A stretch of 64,000 nucleotides of DNA. Origin: CAZOZZ01 sp965247425 (GTDB lineage Bacteria > Acidobacteriota > Terriglobia > 20CM-2-55-15). A program made the translations under genes and the position numbers. Each line of letters starts with the position of its first letter. Position 1 is the first letter of the stretch. The notes under the pieces are model-generated. The model did no database searches. It was given only the letters and a program-made list of their open reading frames with translations, and was not told where the DNA came from. The stretch is from positions 5,828,001 to 5,892,000 of the forward strand of contig OZ252023.1 in the NCBI GenBank assembly GCA_965247425.1, in the 5' to 3' direction. Positions 54,484-64,000 of the stretch are shown one piece after another.

Positions 54484-56052
54484 CTAATTCACCAGACGCC
54501 ACTCATGGACGTTCCAGTAGATCCCCGCGTTCGTCGGATTGCCTTTGAAGTTTTCGAGGTTCGCCGGAATGGCATTCACGAACGTGCGGTTGTAGAGGAA
54601 TATCTCGGTAAGATCTTCGGCCAGGATCATCTGAGCTTCGAAAAGGAGTTCGCGCCGCCTCTCGCGGTCGATCGTTCGATCCGATTCGTAAAGGATGGGG
54701 TCGAGTTCGGGATTGGTGTAGAAGTTCACATTGCGGCCTCGCGGCGGCGAACGATCGCTGGCGAAAAACAGTGTGATCTCCGGATCCGGAGGCATCGTCC
54801 AACTCGACAGGAACGTGTCGAACTCACCGCCGAACCACATCGAACCCAGAGTTGCGGAATCGAACAGCTGAATGCTCACGTCGATCCCGACCTCTCCCAA
54901 CTGCGACTGAATCGCCTGTGCAACGCGCTCTCTAACCACGTTGCCCGACAGGGTCATGATCGTAAATGCAAGACCGTCGGCGTAGCCGGCTTCTGCGAGC
55001 AGTTCCCGTGCCCTGTCCGGATCATAGGGCGGGCTCTCGGCGTCCGGATTATGGGCCCAGGATACGGGTTGAATCGGGGTATCGACGACCGGCGTCAGAC
55101 CATGAAGGATTGCCTGCACAATTGTTTCGCGGTCGATGGCATAACCGATCGCCCTGCGAACACGAACGTCCTTGAAAGCCTCCACCTGGCTCTGGTTCAA
55201 CATCAGGTGCTCGTAGGAATTTGCCGGTGTCCCGGCGAGTCGGATCCCGTCGATCTGTTCGACCTCGGGTACTCTGTCCCAGGGCAGGGGACCGACCAGA
55301 TTGGCTTCACCGGCGCGGAGTGCCTGGATCCGCGTATTTTCGTTCGACAGGAACCGGAACATGATTTGGCGGATGTGCGGATATTCGGATCCGCGCCAGT
55401 AGTCGGGGACTCGTTCCAACAGGATGTATTCGCCGGTGCGCCACTCCTTCACGCGGTACGGGCCCGTTCCCAGCGGATTGCGGTTGTAGTCGACAGCGGT
55501 TTCGATGTCGCGGCCTTCCAACAGATGCCTGGGGAGCAGGCCCCTGAAAAATTGATTTTCATAGGCTGCGTAGACTTCTCTGTAGTGCAGACGGACCGTG
55601 AGTTCGTCGATGACTTCGACCGATTCGATACGGTCGAATCCATCCGTGCTTTCCGGGTTCCAGTCGGGTGAGTGGATCGCGTCTACTGTGAACCGGATGT
55701 CTTCGGAAGTCAGCGGCTCGCCGTCGTGCCAGCGGATGTTCGGGCGCAGCTTCCACGTCACGTCCATCCCACCGTCCTCACGTATCTGGACCATACCGTT
55801 CTCCGGGCTCGGCACGACCTCGGCCAGAAGCGGCACGGCTTCCATATTTTCGTCGGGAACCGTCAGGCCCTCGATGATGCATGCATGGATGTCTTCGAGG
55901 ATGTGGGTGCTGAACCGGTTCATCGTGTCCGGTTCGCGGTCGTAACCGATGATGAGAAGGTCGTTGGTGGGCCCCCCCGGCGCTTCTCGATCCGGCGTGA
56001 CGGCGCACGACGCCACAAAAAGCCCACAAAGGACGAAGGGGAGTCGTTTCAT
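54484..56052 (-). CDS. ABC transporter substrate-binding lipoprotein (SBP_bac_5 family)
   Basis: 522 residues from ATG 56052. Lipobox LFVASC with lipidated Cys16. Family 5 binding-protein features: IIGYDREPDTMNRF near 34, LRPNIRWHDGEPLTSEDIRF near 112, RNPLGTGPYRVKEWRTGEYI near 196, LMLNQSQVEAFKDVRVRRAI near 283 and YDPDRARELLAEAGY near 336. Such proteins capture peptides, nickel-chelates or glycosides for Dpp/Opp-type permeases. It lies 17 bp before the DppB-like gene on the same strand, so the three form a transport operon. Upstream, a 132-bp gap separates it from DUF917. Ligand unknown. Confidence 0.93.
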   Translation of the reverse strand: MKRLPFVLCGLFVASCAVTPDREAPGGPTNDLLIIGYDREPDTMNRFSTHILEDIHACIIEGLTVPDENMEAVPLLAEVVPSPENGMVQIREDGGMDVTWKLRPNIRWHDGEPLTSEDIRFTVDAIHSPDWNPESTDGFDRIESVEVIDELTVRLHYREVYAAYENQFFRGLLPRHLLEGRDIETAVDYNRNPLGTGPYRVKEWRTGEYILLERVPDYWRGSEYPHIRQIMFRFLSNENTRIQALRAGEANLVGPLPWDRVPEVEQIDGIRLAGTPANSYEHLMLNQSQVEAFKDVRVRRAIGYAIDRETIVQAILHGLTPVVDTPIQPVSWAHNPDAESPPYDPDRARELLAEAGYADGLAFTIMTLSGNVVRERVAQAIQSQLGEVGIDVSIQLFDSATLGSMWFGGEFDTFLSSWTMPPDPEITLFFASDRSPPRGRNVNFYTNPELDPILYESDRTIDRERRRELLFEAQMILAEDLTEIFLYNRTFVNAIPANLENFKGNPTNAGIYWNVHEWRLVN

Positions 56053-56184
56053 GGCGCCATTATACAGAAAGCAGCGCAAGCTACATCGGCTCTAATTCGA
56101 GACTATGGGAGTCCGACGTCCGAAGTCCAAGGTCGGAGGCTACCCGTGTCCCCGACTTCGGACCTCGGACGTCGGACCGCCCTT

Positions 56185-57273
56185 TCAGATAAGATTCTCG
56201 ATCGGCTCGAAGGGTTCGTCGAGACCGAAACATTGAGGGCCGAAAACAGCCAGTGCTTCCGGAGTCCGCAACGCTGGAGGCGCGCTGATGCCGATAACCT
56301 TCACTCGCTGTCCGTATTTGAGGGCCTCTGTCGTGATGGGTTCGGCACTGTCCCGGTCTACTATCGAGATCAGGTCCGGCACGATAGCTCGAACCACACC
56401 GTCGCTGCGCGCGACCAGGTTCTCGTTCTGGAAAGCGATTTCCATCTCGGAAGATGAACCGTCCAGGGCTTGGATGCGGCAACGGCCGATCGAGAAACCT
56501 TTCCTGGCCTCGCGTTCCAGGTCCATGATTTTGCCGTCAAATAGAACCGCGCAATGCCTGTAGTATTCCGTGGCCTCGAGTGTCCGGAGCAATTCCGTCA
56601 CGGGGTCACCCTGTCTCCGTCCGCGGACGATGGCTCGGCCGATCTCCAGCGCCAGGCTCATCGTGCCCCCAACGGCAGTACGGCGGGCGTCCCTGCCCGA
56701 CATCGGATAAGAGCAAAGGTTGACGACCAGTCCCATTTGGATCGTGATCGCTCGCGCGATATCCTCGCCGGATTTCGCGTCGCGGGAATCGATGATCGTG
56801 GATTCCATGTGTTCGTTCGTGATGACAAACGGGGAGATGGGGACGCCATAGACGTTGAACGTGACCATCTGGAGTTCCGGAAATGCGCGTCCCATGCCAT
56901 CGGCGTCGACGAGCGGGAGGCCGCGTCGGGCGGCCACAGCAATCGGGATTGTCGAATTCATCCCCCCGATTTCGACGGGCATGATCGCGTCGGCGGGCAG
57001 GCCCCGGTGTTCTTCCAGTTTGGCGACCGCCAGCGCCGCATCGTCACCGGCGCAGAGTTTCTCGATCATCACGGTGGGCGCGCCCATCATCCCGACCGTG
57101 TAGACATTGGCTTCGGGGTCCAACCGGTCGAGGGCGATGAGTTTCGGTGAACCGAATTCGCGGAGCGTCTGCTCACACAGGAGGCGTCCAATATGGGGGT
57201 CGCCGCCGCCGCCGGTTCCGAGGAACGCTGCTCCGCGACCGATGTCGGCCATGTCTTCGATTTGGATTTTCAT
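56185..57273 (-). CDS. DUF917-family protein
   Basis: 362 residues from ATG 57273; a GTG at 57279 overlapping the upstream stop is the alternative. Recognisable blocks: FLGTGGGGDPHIGRLL near 17, VGMMGAPTVMIEKL, IMPVEIGGMNSTIPIAVAAR, LPLVDADGMGRAFPELQMVT near 125 and KVIGISAPPALRTPE near the end. DUF917 proteins nearly always occur next to hydantoinase/oxoprolinase-family proteins and are thought to take part in the same hydrolase; the exact reaction is not established. It follows the hydantoinase gene without a gap, so the two are co-translated. Confidence 0.92.
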   Translation of the reverse strand: MKIQIEDMADIGRGAAFLGTGGGGDPHIGRLLCEQTLREFGSPKLIALDRLDPEANVYTVGMMGAPTVMIEKLCAGDDAALAVAKLEEHRGLPADAIMPVEIGGMNSTIPIAVAARRGLPLVDADGMGRAFPELQMVTFNVYGVPISPFVITNEHMESTIIDSRDAKSGEDIARAITIQMGLVVNLCSYPMSGRDARRTAVGGTMSLALEIGRAIVRGRRQGDPVTELLRTLEATEYYRHCAVLFDGKIMDLEREARKGFSIGRCRIQALDGSSSEMEIAFQNENLVARSDGVVRAIVPDLISIVDRDSAEPITTEALKYGQRVKVIGISAPPALRTPEALAVFGPQCFGLDEPFEPIENLI

Positions 57274-57275
57274 TG

Positions 57276-58820
57276 TCACTCCATTCCGAGATCGCCAACA
57301 ACCCGCACTCGAAGGCGGACGACGCCGCCGGGAATATATTGCAGGTGGACCTCTTCGACATCCACAGTCCCGACAGTGTCCCGGAGGGCCCCGGCACCGA
57401 TGGCCATGGCGACGGCTTCGGCTGTCGCGGTTTTGATCGCCGCATCCCGACCGACTTCGTCGTAGGCGAAGACGCGATCGACCTCACCGCCGACCTGGGC
57501 GATTGCGGCTCCGATCGCATTGGCAACGTCGGCATTCTCAGGAACGATAACGTCGCTCGTGCCCGCGACCGGACGAGAAATCAGTACCGCCCCGCCGCCG
57601 ACCAGCACCAGGGGGACCTCATCCGCACTTGTCTTCATGCGATCGACGGCCTCCTCCAGCTTCCGATGGATCGCGTCCAGCCCCCTCTCGGTCAGCGATG
57701 GTTCCAGATGTCTGATTTTCTCCGGATTCCCCATCTTTGCCGGTCCCCCGGCGACTGCAATATCGCTGGCCGTCAGGACGTCGCCACCAAAAACCACCCC
57801 TTGCTCCAGCAAGCGGAATCCTACCGAGTCCGGGCCGACGGTCACCTGTTCGCCTGATCGAACGTAGCTGCCGCCGCCCAGCCCGACCGACAGGACGTCG
57901 GGCATCCGAAAGTTCGTACGAACGCCGCCGATGTTGGCGGTTGTCGATGACTCCCGGGGAAAGCCATGCGCCAGAACCCCGACGTCGGTCGTCGTCCCTC
58001 CAATATCGGCGACAACCCCTTCTTTTATTCCAGACAGGTATGCGGCTCCACGCATGCTGTTGGTCGGACCCGACGCAAACGTCAGTACAGGATGTTCCTC
58101 GGCAAAGTCCGCGTTCATCAGGGTCCCGTCGTTCTGGCTCAAGTAAAATGGAGCCCCGATATTCAGGGTCTCCAGGGATTGCCGGAATGAGCGAACCACA
58201 TTGCGGGAAAGCTCGGCCAGGCTGGCGTTGATAATGGTCGCGTTCTCTCTTTCGAGCATTCCGATTCGGCCGATCCGCGAAGAAATCGTGATGGCGGCAT
58301 CCGGGAGTTCGTTCCGAACAATATCGGCGGCCCGTTCCTCCTGAGCTGCATTGACCTGGCTGAAAATCCCAGCGATTGCGACTGCCCGGAGGCCCTTGCT
58401 CCGCATCTGTCTGGCGGCGTCGGCGACTTCTGCTTCGTTGAGCGGTCGGTTCTCGCGGCCGTCGTAGTGGTAACCACCATGGACCTGGTACACATGTGAG
58501 CCGACGGTTCGCCGGAGCTTGTCCGGCCAGTCCACCATCGGTGGCAGCGCCCGTCCGGCGGGAAGCCCGATTCTCAGCGCTCCGACCTCCAGCAACCCTT
58601 TTCCCTCGACGAAGGCGTTGGTGAAATGGGTCGTCCCGATCATGACCGCGGTAATGCGATCCGGTGACCCCACCGCGTCTTCGAGCAAGTGATGGACGGC
58701 CTGAATGATGCCGCTGCTGATATCGGGTGTGGTTGGGAACTTCGAGAAGGCGACGACCCGCGAGCCGTCCATGAGTACGGCGTCGGTGTTGGTGCCGCCG
58801 ACGTCTACGCCGATACGCAC
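57276..58820 (-). CDS. Hydantoinase/oxoprolinase-family ATPase subunit
   Basis: 514 residues from GTG 58820 (VRIGVDVGGTNTDAVLMDGS); longer in-frame readings overlap the methyltransferase gene and look noncoding. Actin-like ATPase features: phosphate-1 loop GVDVGGTNTDAV, GTTHFTNAFVEGKGL near 76, ENATIINASLAEL near 197, phosphate-2 VADIGGTTTDVGVLAHG near 275 and GGGSYVRSGEQVTVGPDSVG near 318. HyuA-type proteins hydrolyse hydantoins or 5-oxoproline with ATP, usually with a partner subunit. No HyuB gene is near; DUF917 is the partner here. The shorter length (about 515 against 680) matches the DUF917-associated subgroup. Confidence 0.92.
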   Translation of the reverse strand: MRIGVDVGGTNTDAVLMDGSRVVAFSKFPTTPDISSGIIQAVHHLLEDAVGSPDRITAVMIGTTHFTNAFVEGKGLLEVGALRIGLPAGRALPPMVDWPDKLRRTVGSHVYQVHGGYHYDGRENRPLNEAEVADAARQMRSKGLRAVAIAGIFSQVNAAQEERAADIVRNELPDAAITISSRIGRIGMLERENATIINASLAELSRNVVRSFRQSLETLNIGAPFYLSQNDGTLMNADFAEEHPVLTFASGPTNSMRGAAYLSGIKEGVVADIGGTTTDVGVLAHGFPRESSTTANIGGVRTNFRMPDVLSVGLGGGSYVRSGEQVTVGPDSVGFRLLEQGVVFGGDVLTASDIAVAGGPAKMGNPEKIRHLEPSLTERGLDAIHRKLEEAVDRMKTSADEVPLVLVGGGAVLISRPVAGTSDVIVPENADVANAIGAAIAQVGGEVDRVFAYDEVGRDAAIKTATAEAVAMAIGAGALRDTVGTVDVEEVHLQYIPGGVVRLRVRVVGDLGME

Positions 58821-58836
58821 GGAGTGATCCGATCGG

Positions 58837-59541
58837 TCACGACTTGTCTCCGCGCACGACGACAAATTCACCGGGAATGTCGTAGACACCATCTTTCAGG
58901 TAAGGCCGGATCGACGTGAGGTATTCGGCGTGAGCTTCTTCGCGGGTCTTTTCGTCGAAGCGAGAGTATGCCAACGCCACCGGGCCACCGACAAAGGCTG
59001 CCCCGCACGCATCTTCGGCGGAGTCGTAGTGGAGGGGCGTGGACAATCGAAGGGCTTCGACTTCGGCAAATCCCGCCTCTTCGTACGCTCGCGAGAGGCT
59101 GTTCCCCACGCCCATGGCGAAGAACATGGGGCAGACGTCGGACTGAACGCGGGCATCGACGATCTGGAAGATGTCGGACCACCCGCAACGGTTGCCCGCA
59201 CCCCAGTTCGCAAGTACCGCCCGCCCGCCCGGCTTCAGCACGCGATGCATCTCCTTGAGAGCGGCCAGGGGGTCCGGCACATACATCAGCCCCAGTGAAC
59301 ACAAGGCGACGTCGAACTCCTCGTCGCCCAGTCCCAGCGACTCGGCGTCCATCCGTTCGAAGCTGGCGTGTTCGACACCCCGGGTTTCGGCCTCTCGACG
59401 TACGCCGCGTATCATCTCTCCGGATATGTCGGTGCCAACCACACGACCACGCTCTCCCACGGCTTCGGCTGCGGGGAAGGTGACGAGGCCCGTTCCGCAA
59501 GCGACATCGAGCACGTGTTCGCCGGGGCGGATCTGAGCCAT
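58837..59541 (-). CDS. SAM-dependent class I methyltransferase (start uncertain)
   Basis: From ATG 59541: 234 residues with motif I HVLDVACGTGLVTFPAAEAV, motif II RVVGTDISGEM, DVALCSLGLMYVPDPLAALK and HRVLKPGGRAVLANWG, as in UbiE/Methyltransf_11 relatives. The acceptor is unknown. About 40 further codons upstream in the same frame (SELQRRVQRYGWDKAATYYE, then GYWKRQVRPAQVRLLE) clearly belong to the protein, but the frame then meets a stop with no ATG, GTG or TTG between. Either an unusual start codon is used, or one base is wrong near the G-rich run at 59660-59675. Overlapped or closely followed by OsmC upstream and hydantoinase downstream. Confidence 0.85.
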   Translation of the reverse strand: MAQIRPGEHVLDVACGTGLVTFPAAEAVGERGRVVGTDISGEMIRGVRREAETRGVEHASFERMDAESLGLGDEEFDVALCSLGLMYVPDPLAALKEMHRVLKPGGRAVLANWGAGNRCGWSDIFQIVDARVQSDVCPMFFAMGVGNSLSRAYEEAGFAEVEALRLSTPLHYDSAEDACGAAFVGGPVALAYSRFDEKTREEAHAEYLTSIRPYLKDGVYDIPGEFVVVRGDKS

Positions 59542-59651
59542 TTCGAGCAGCCGGACTTGAGCGGGCCGGACCTGGCGCTTCCAGTATCCCTCGTAGTAGG
59601 TGGCGGCCTTGTCCCATCCGTATCGCTGGACACGGCGTTGGAGTTCGGAGT

Positions 59652-60176
59652 CTATGGCCTTACCCTCCCCGACGTCAGGACAACTTCACGTTCGACAACC
59701 TGAGGCTCGGAAAAGACAGCCAGATACGGGCTGTGGGCGTCAGCCTGATCCAGCATCTTGAGAATGTCCGATTCCGGAGCGGAGCTTTCGATTTTGACGA
59801 GATATCGGACTTCCCGATAACCCGGGGAAACTCCGTCGAGTCCATACATGCCGCGCGAATCGTAGTCGGCGTGGATCTCCACTTCCAGTGACTGAATGGG
59901 CACGGCGAGTTTTGCGGCCCACATCGCGTAGCTGATGGCCAGGCAACTGCCCAGCGCCCCGCGACCCAGAATGCCGGGGTTCGGTCCGGCGTTGTTTCCA
60001 CCGGACTTTTCCGACATGTCGACAGTCAGCTTCCAGGGACCTTCTTCGACTTCACAGGTCATACCTTCGCGGATGCGTGCCCGGGCAACCGCAGTCCCCT
60101 GACCCAGTGCCGGCTTCAGCCGGAGAGCCTGCTCATTCCGTTCGGATGTGGATTTGATTCTCTCTTGGCTGGACAT
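59652..60176 (-). CDS. OsmC-family peroxidase-like protein
   Basis: 174 residues. OsmC fold with GPNPGILGRGALGSCLAISY near 64-83: the Cys of GSC is the usual peroxidatic Cys position. The second conserved Cys, expected about 60 residues later near the SP...VF segment, is replaced (AHSPYLAVFSEPQVVEREVV), as in non-peroxidase or single-Cys members. Typical OsmC enzymes reduce organic hydroperoxides. First gene of the minus-strand run that continues with the methyltransferase and hydantoinase; the 151 bp to the sigma factor gene upstream hold no clear promoter. Confidence 0.87.
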   Translation of the reverse strand: MSSQERIKSTSERNEQALRLKPALGQGTAVARARIREGMTCEVEEGPWKLTVDMSEKSGGNNAGPNPGILGRGALGSCLAISYAMWAAKLAVPIQSLEVEIHADYDSRGMYGLDGVSPGYREVRYLVKIESSAPESDILKMLDQADAHSPYLAVFSEPQVVEREVVLTSGRVRP

Positions 60177-60327
60177 GGAGGTTTTCTCAAAAGTCCCAGA
60201 GAGCCTTAATATCGGAATACGTGGGGTGAGTCCAGAAAAAGGTGGGCAGCAACCGTCCGCAGCCCGTCACCGTCCCTCCCTGGTGATCATTCACCAAATG
60301 ACTGGCCGTTGACCGTTGCACCCATCG

Positions 60328-61911
<1,584 letters not shown>

Positions 61912-61947
61912 ATGATTCCCTTGGGATTATTGAACGGGTACCTCTGT

Positions 61948-61969
61948 CTGGCAGGCATTACCCTGCCAG
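61948..61969 (-). other. Hairpin in the rpoD 5' leader
   Basis: CTGGCAGG (61948-61955) pairs with CCTGCCAG (61962-61969) around a 6-base loop, about 37 bases upstream of the rpoD start codon in the presumed leader. It has no T-run, so it is not a typical terminator. It may affect mRNA stability or initiation. Confidence 0.4.
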
Positions 61970-62005
61970 GCAAAGCAAGCCACTTTATTGGCCTGCCTGG
62001 AGATA

Positions 62006-62033
62006 AATGTATGCCTATGGGAGCAAATTTCAA
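62006..62033 (-). promoter_or_regulatory. Candidate sigma-70 promoter of rpoD
   Basis: On the minus strand TTGAAA (62028-62033) is followed after 16 bases by TACATT (62006-62011), about 95 bases before the rpoD ATG. Four or five of six bases match the consensus in each box. The rest of 62034-62217 holds no gene. Confidence 0.4.
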
Positions 62034-62217
62034 GAAGAAGGGGAACTATTCCTCTGGGGCCAACGGTTTACAGAAGACCGGTGGGTTCGTGCTCCGATGC
62101 GGTCCATACGCCATCTAACGCCAACGGGCTGTCCGATTCGATGCAGGCGGACCTAGCATCCGGCGTCTCATACTCGGGTATCATACTCTGTCGGTTCGTG
62201 GAAAAGTAGTTATTTAT

Positions 62218-62302
62218 GAAGAGGATCGGATATTCAAAGAAGAATCGTGGGCTTCGGGAGGTCTAAACTGACATCCTGACTTTTCCCATCGCTCCGCACG
62301 GC
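62218..62302 (+). repeat. Remnant matching the right end region of IS21 element 2
   Basis: ATTCAAAGAAGAATCGTGG followed by CTTCGGGAGGTCTAAACTGA and ATCCTGAC (62233-62281) match 25144-25195 of IS21 element 2 with only a few differences, and TCGCTCCG follows in both. The terminal GTGATCAC sites and the istAB genes are absent, so this is a fragment of a related element or a sequence picked up by one. Noncoding. Confidence 0.7.
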
Positions 62303-62378
62303 GGTCATATCCCTTGAATCACGCCCCGGATTCGGAGAATTGGGCCCTGTCGAAACAATCGCAGAACGAGAACAGAAA

Positions 62379-62453
62379 GGAGGTGAAGCGACTGTAGAAT
62401 CCTACACGATCGGCGGCGAGACGATTGACCGGAAGCTCTTAGTGGAAAAGTGA
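62379..62453 (+). pseudogene. Orphan strong ribosome site with short reading frame (rpsU-like?)
   Basis: GGAGGTGA at 62379-62386 is a near-perfect Shine-Dalgarno, but no ATG, GTG or TTG follows at a usable distance in an open frame. The downstream frame reads VESYTIGGETIDRKLLVEK and stops at 62453. The pattern is faintly like the start of ribosomal protein S21 (V.V..GE.IDRAL). It may be a decayed rpsU or chance. The remainder of 62303-62514 shows nothing else. Confidence 0.25.
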
Positions 62454-62514
62454 TGGCGGCTGTTCGAATCTTCTGCAAGCCCTTGCCTGAGCGGGCGAAT
62501 GTGGACTTTCCGGC

Positions 62515-62541
62515 AAGAAAAAACGGCGGCCGAAGCCGCCG
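62515..62541 (-). terminator. Rho-independent terminator of the RRM gene
   Basis: Minus strand: CGGCGGC, loop TTCG, GCCGCCG, then a T-rich run (complement of 62515-62523). The perfect 7-bp GC stem with a stable UUCG tetraloop lies 24 bases after the RRM stop codon. Confidence 0.88.
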
Positions 62542-62565
62542 CTTGATGTTCGGATCTGGGAGGTT

Positions 62566-62862
62566 CTAGTAACGGCCGCGGCCACCGCCACCGCCACCGC
62601 CACCGCCGAAGTCTTTCCGTGGGGGACGCGCTTCGTTGACCGTCAGGGCGCGGCCCTCGAAGTCCGTTCCGTTGAACTGCTCAACAGCCTTGTCCGCATC
62701 TTCAGTTCCCATGACGACGAATCCGAAGCCTCTGGAACGACCGGTGTCGCGGTCGTTGATGATATTCACTGACTCGACCTCTCCAACCTGCTCAAACAAG
62801 CTACTGAGATCACTTTCCGTCGTTTGAAACGACAGATTTCCAACAAACAATTTCTTTGTCAT
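62566..62862 (-). CDS. RNA-binding protein with RRM domain and glycine-rich tail
   Basis: 98 residues. A single RRM: RNP2 LFVGNL at 5-10, RNP1 RGFGFVVM at 44-51, strand 4 GRALTVNEARPP, then a tail of nine glycines ending GRGRY. Bacterial RRM proteins of this type (Rbp) bind single-stranded RNA, and relatives in cyanobacteria are cold-induced. Both RNP motifs have the aromatic residues needed for base stacking. Weak AGG ribosome site 9-10 bases before the ATG. Monocistronic with its own terminator. The glycine codons form a GCC/ACC microsatellite-like run (62579-62606) that could vary in length. Confidence 0.94.
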   Translation of the reverse strand: MTKKLFVGNLSFQTTESDLSSLFEQVGEVESVNIINDRDTGRSRGFGFVVMGTEDADKAVEQFNGTDFEGRALTVNEARPPRKDFGGGGGGGGGRGRY

Positions 62863-63457
<595 letters not shown>

Positions 63458-63655
63458 TCAACCGACGTTCGCCCGACCACGGGCAAACCCCAGCGTAGCA
63501 AAGGGGAATGGAAAGTTCAATCAACCCGAGTGGAGTGGGAGATTGGGCCCGGGGACGTGGTGGTGGGAGGTCTAAAGCTCAAAGTCGAGGGTTACAGTTC
63601 GTAGTGGGCCGTTACCCGCTACCGGCGCCCGGCGAATGCTATACTGCGACCCTTC

Positions 63656-64000
63656 ATGACGGAGGGTAGCGTGGCGCCGAGGAATGCGGCTGTAGTCATC
63701 TTGTACCGTGAGGATCCTGAACTCGAGATTTTCTGGGTCCGGCGTTCACGGAGCATGAGGTTCATGGGGGCGCACTACGCGTTTCCCGGCGGGCAGGTTG
63801 AACTCGGTGAGGACCCGATCGATTGTGCGGCGCGGGAGCTTGTCGAGGAAGTTGGCGTCCGAATCGAGCCGTCGGAAGTGATCCCGGTCGGCCGTTGGGT
63901 GACCCCGGCCTTCAATCCCCGTCGCTTCGATACTTGTTTCTTCCTGGCACGATGTCCGGCCGGGCAAGGGCCTCGATGCGACACACCGGAGCTCGACCTC
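63656..64000 (+). CDS. NUDIX hydrolase, 5' part (runs off window)
   Basis: 115 codons from ATG 63656. The Nudix box is complete: GGQVELGEDPIDCAARELVE then EVGV fits Gx5Ex7REUxEExGU. The N-terminus PRNAAVVILYREDPELEIFW followed by VRRSRSMRFMGAHYAFPGG is typical of a NUDIX subgroup often followed by a metallo-beta-lactamase domain (LACTB2-like), which would lie beyond the window. The family hydrolyses nucleoside diphosphate derivatives. TATACT at 63640-63645 could be a -10 box just before the gene. Confidence 0.9.
   Translation, partial: MTEGSVAPRNAAVVILYREDPELEIFWVRRSRSMRFMGAHYAFPGGQVELGEDPIDCAARELVEEVGVRIEPSEVIPVGRWVTPAFNPRRFDTCFFLARCPAGQGPRCDTPELDL

Noticed and set aside
54466..54490. Another copy of the MITE end (CTAGGCTCCTAA)
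   Set aside because: Only about 8 bases match the terminal repeat, with no matching interior; chance is enough.
62579..62606. GCC/ACC trinucleotide run as a separate repeat element
   Set aside because: It simply encodes the glycine-rich tail of the RRM protein.
63560..63600. Shared words GGGAGGTCTAAA and CTCAAAGTCGAG with the IS remnant and the 19-bp repeat
   Set aside because: Matches of 12 bases each without extension; not enough to call a repeat copy.

Overview
The window looks like a chromosomal segment of a GC-rich member of the Acidobacteriota. This rests on five loci of long FtsX/MacB-type permeases of the acidobacterial duplicated orphan permease (ADOP) type, two of them preceded by intact PadR regulators and one by a PadR remnant, on a Ser/Thr kinase fused to a PD40/WD40-like propeller, and on an S9 peptidase, GH109 and DUF885 set. 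No rRNA, prophage or CRISPR array was seen. Class and species cannot be told from sequence alone.

Layout. 0.2-4.8 kb (minus) is a housekeeping run tilS-ftsH-folP-cdaA. 5-9.5 kb (mostly plus) holds a conserved unknown, a secreted S9 peptidase, two small unknowns, an internally deleted RidA gene and a HAD phosphatase. 9.5-18 kb (minus) is a PadR-ADOP-ADOP operon whose last gene is split by an IS21-family element. 18-21 kb has a small membrane protein, remains of another padR-ADOP pair and a secreted collagen-like protein. 21.2-26.7 kb is a kinase-PD40 gene split by a second, different IS21-family element. 26.9-28.3 kb is a KamA-type radical SAM enzyme. 28.7-34.2 kb (plus) is a likely amino-sugar salvage operon: sugar-1-P nucleotidyltransferase, NahK-like anomeric kinase, Tat-exported GH109 alpha-N-acetylgalactosaminidase and a Na+/solute symporter. 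34.3-46.5 kb has two frameshifted ADOP permeases, a LOG-family protein, an M48 protease, a hybrid histidine kinase, a VOC protein, a c-type cytochrome and a PadR with a clear operator palindrome. 46.7-60.2 kb has an SRPBCC protein, a PAP2 phosphatase, an NCS1 permease, a Gfo/Idh/MocA oxidoreductase, a DUF885 protein, and a minus-strand run of OsmC, methyltransferase, hydantoinase/oxoprolinase, DUF917, oligopeptide-type binding protein and two permeases. 60.3-64 kb has the major sigma factor, an RRM protein, tRNA-Asn and a partial NUDIX gene.

How things connect. The GH109-symporter-kinase-nucleotidyltransferase set can release, import, phosphorylate and UDP-activate N-acetylhexosamine. The hydantoinase/DUF917 pair with the dipeptide-type transporter suggests uptake and hydrolysis of small cyclic amides or peptides.

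Most notable. (1) Both IS21-family elements carry, downstream of istB on the istB sense strand, the same three-helix noncoding module with compensatory base changes. (2) Removing each IS plus one target-duplication copy restores a perfect reading frame (888 and 877 codons). (3) Four broken genes differ from an intact frame by one base in a homopolymer, which looks like a sequencing signature. (4) Several dispersed inverted-repeat families sit at gene ends, and two of them supply the stop codons of their neighbours. (5) Two or three genes are reduced to a short N-terminus joined to a short C-terminus.
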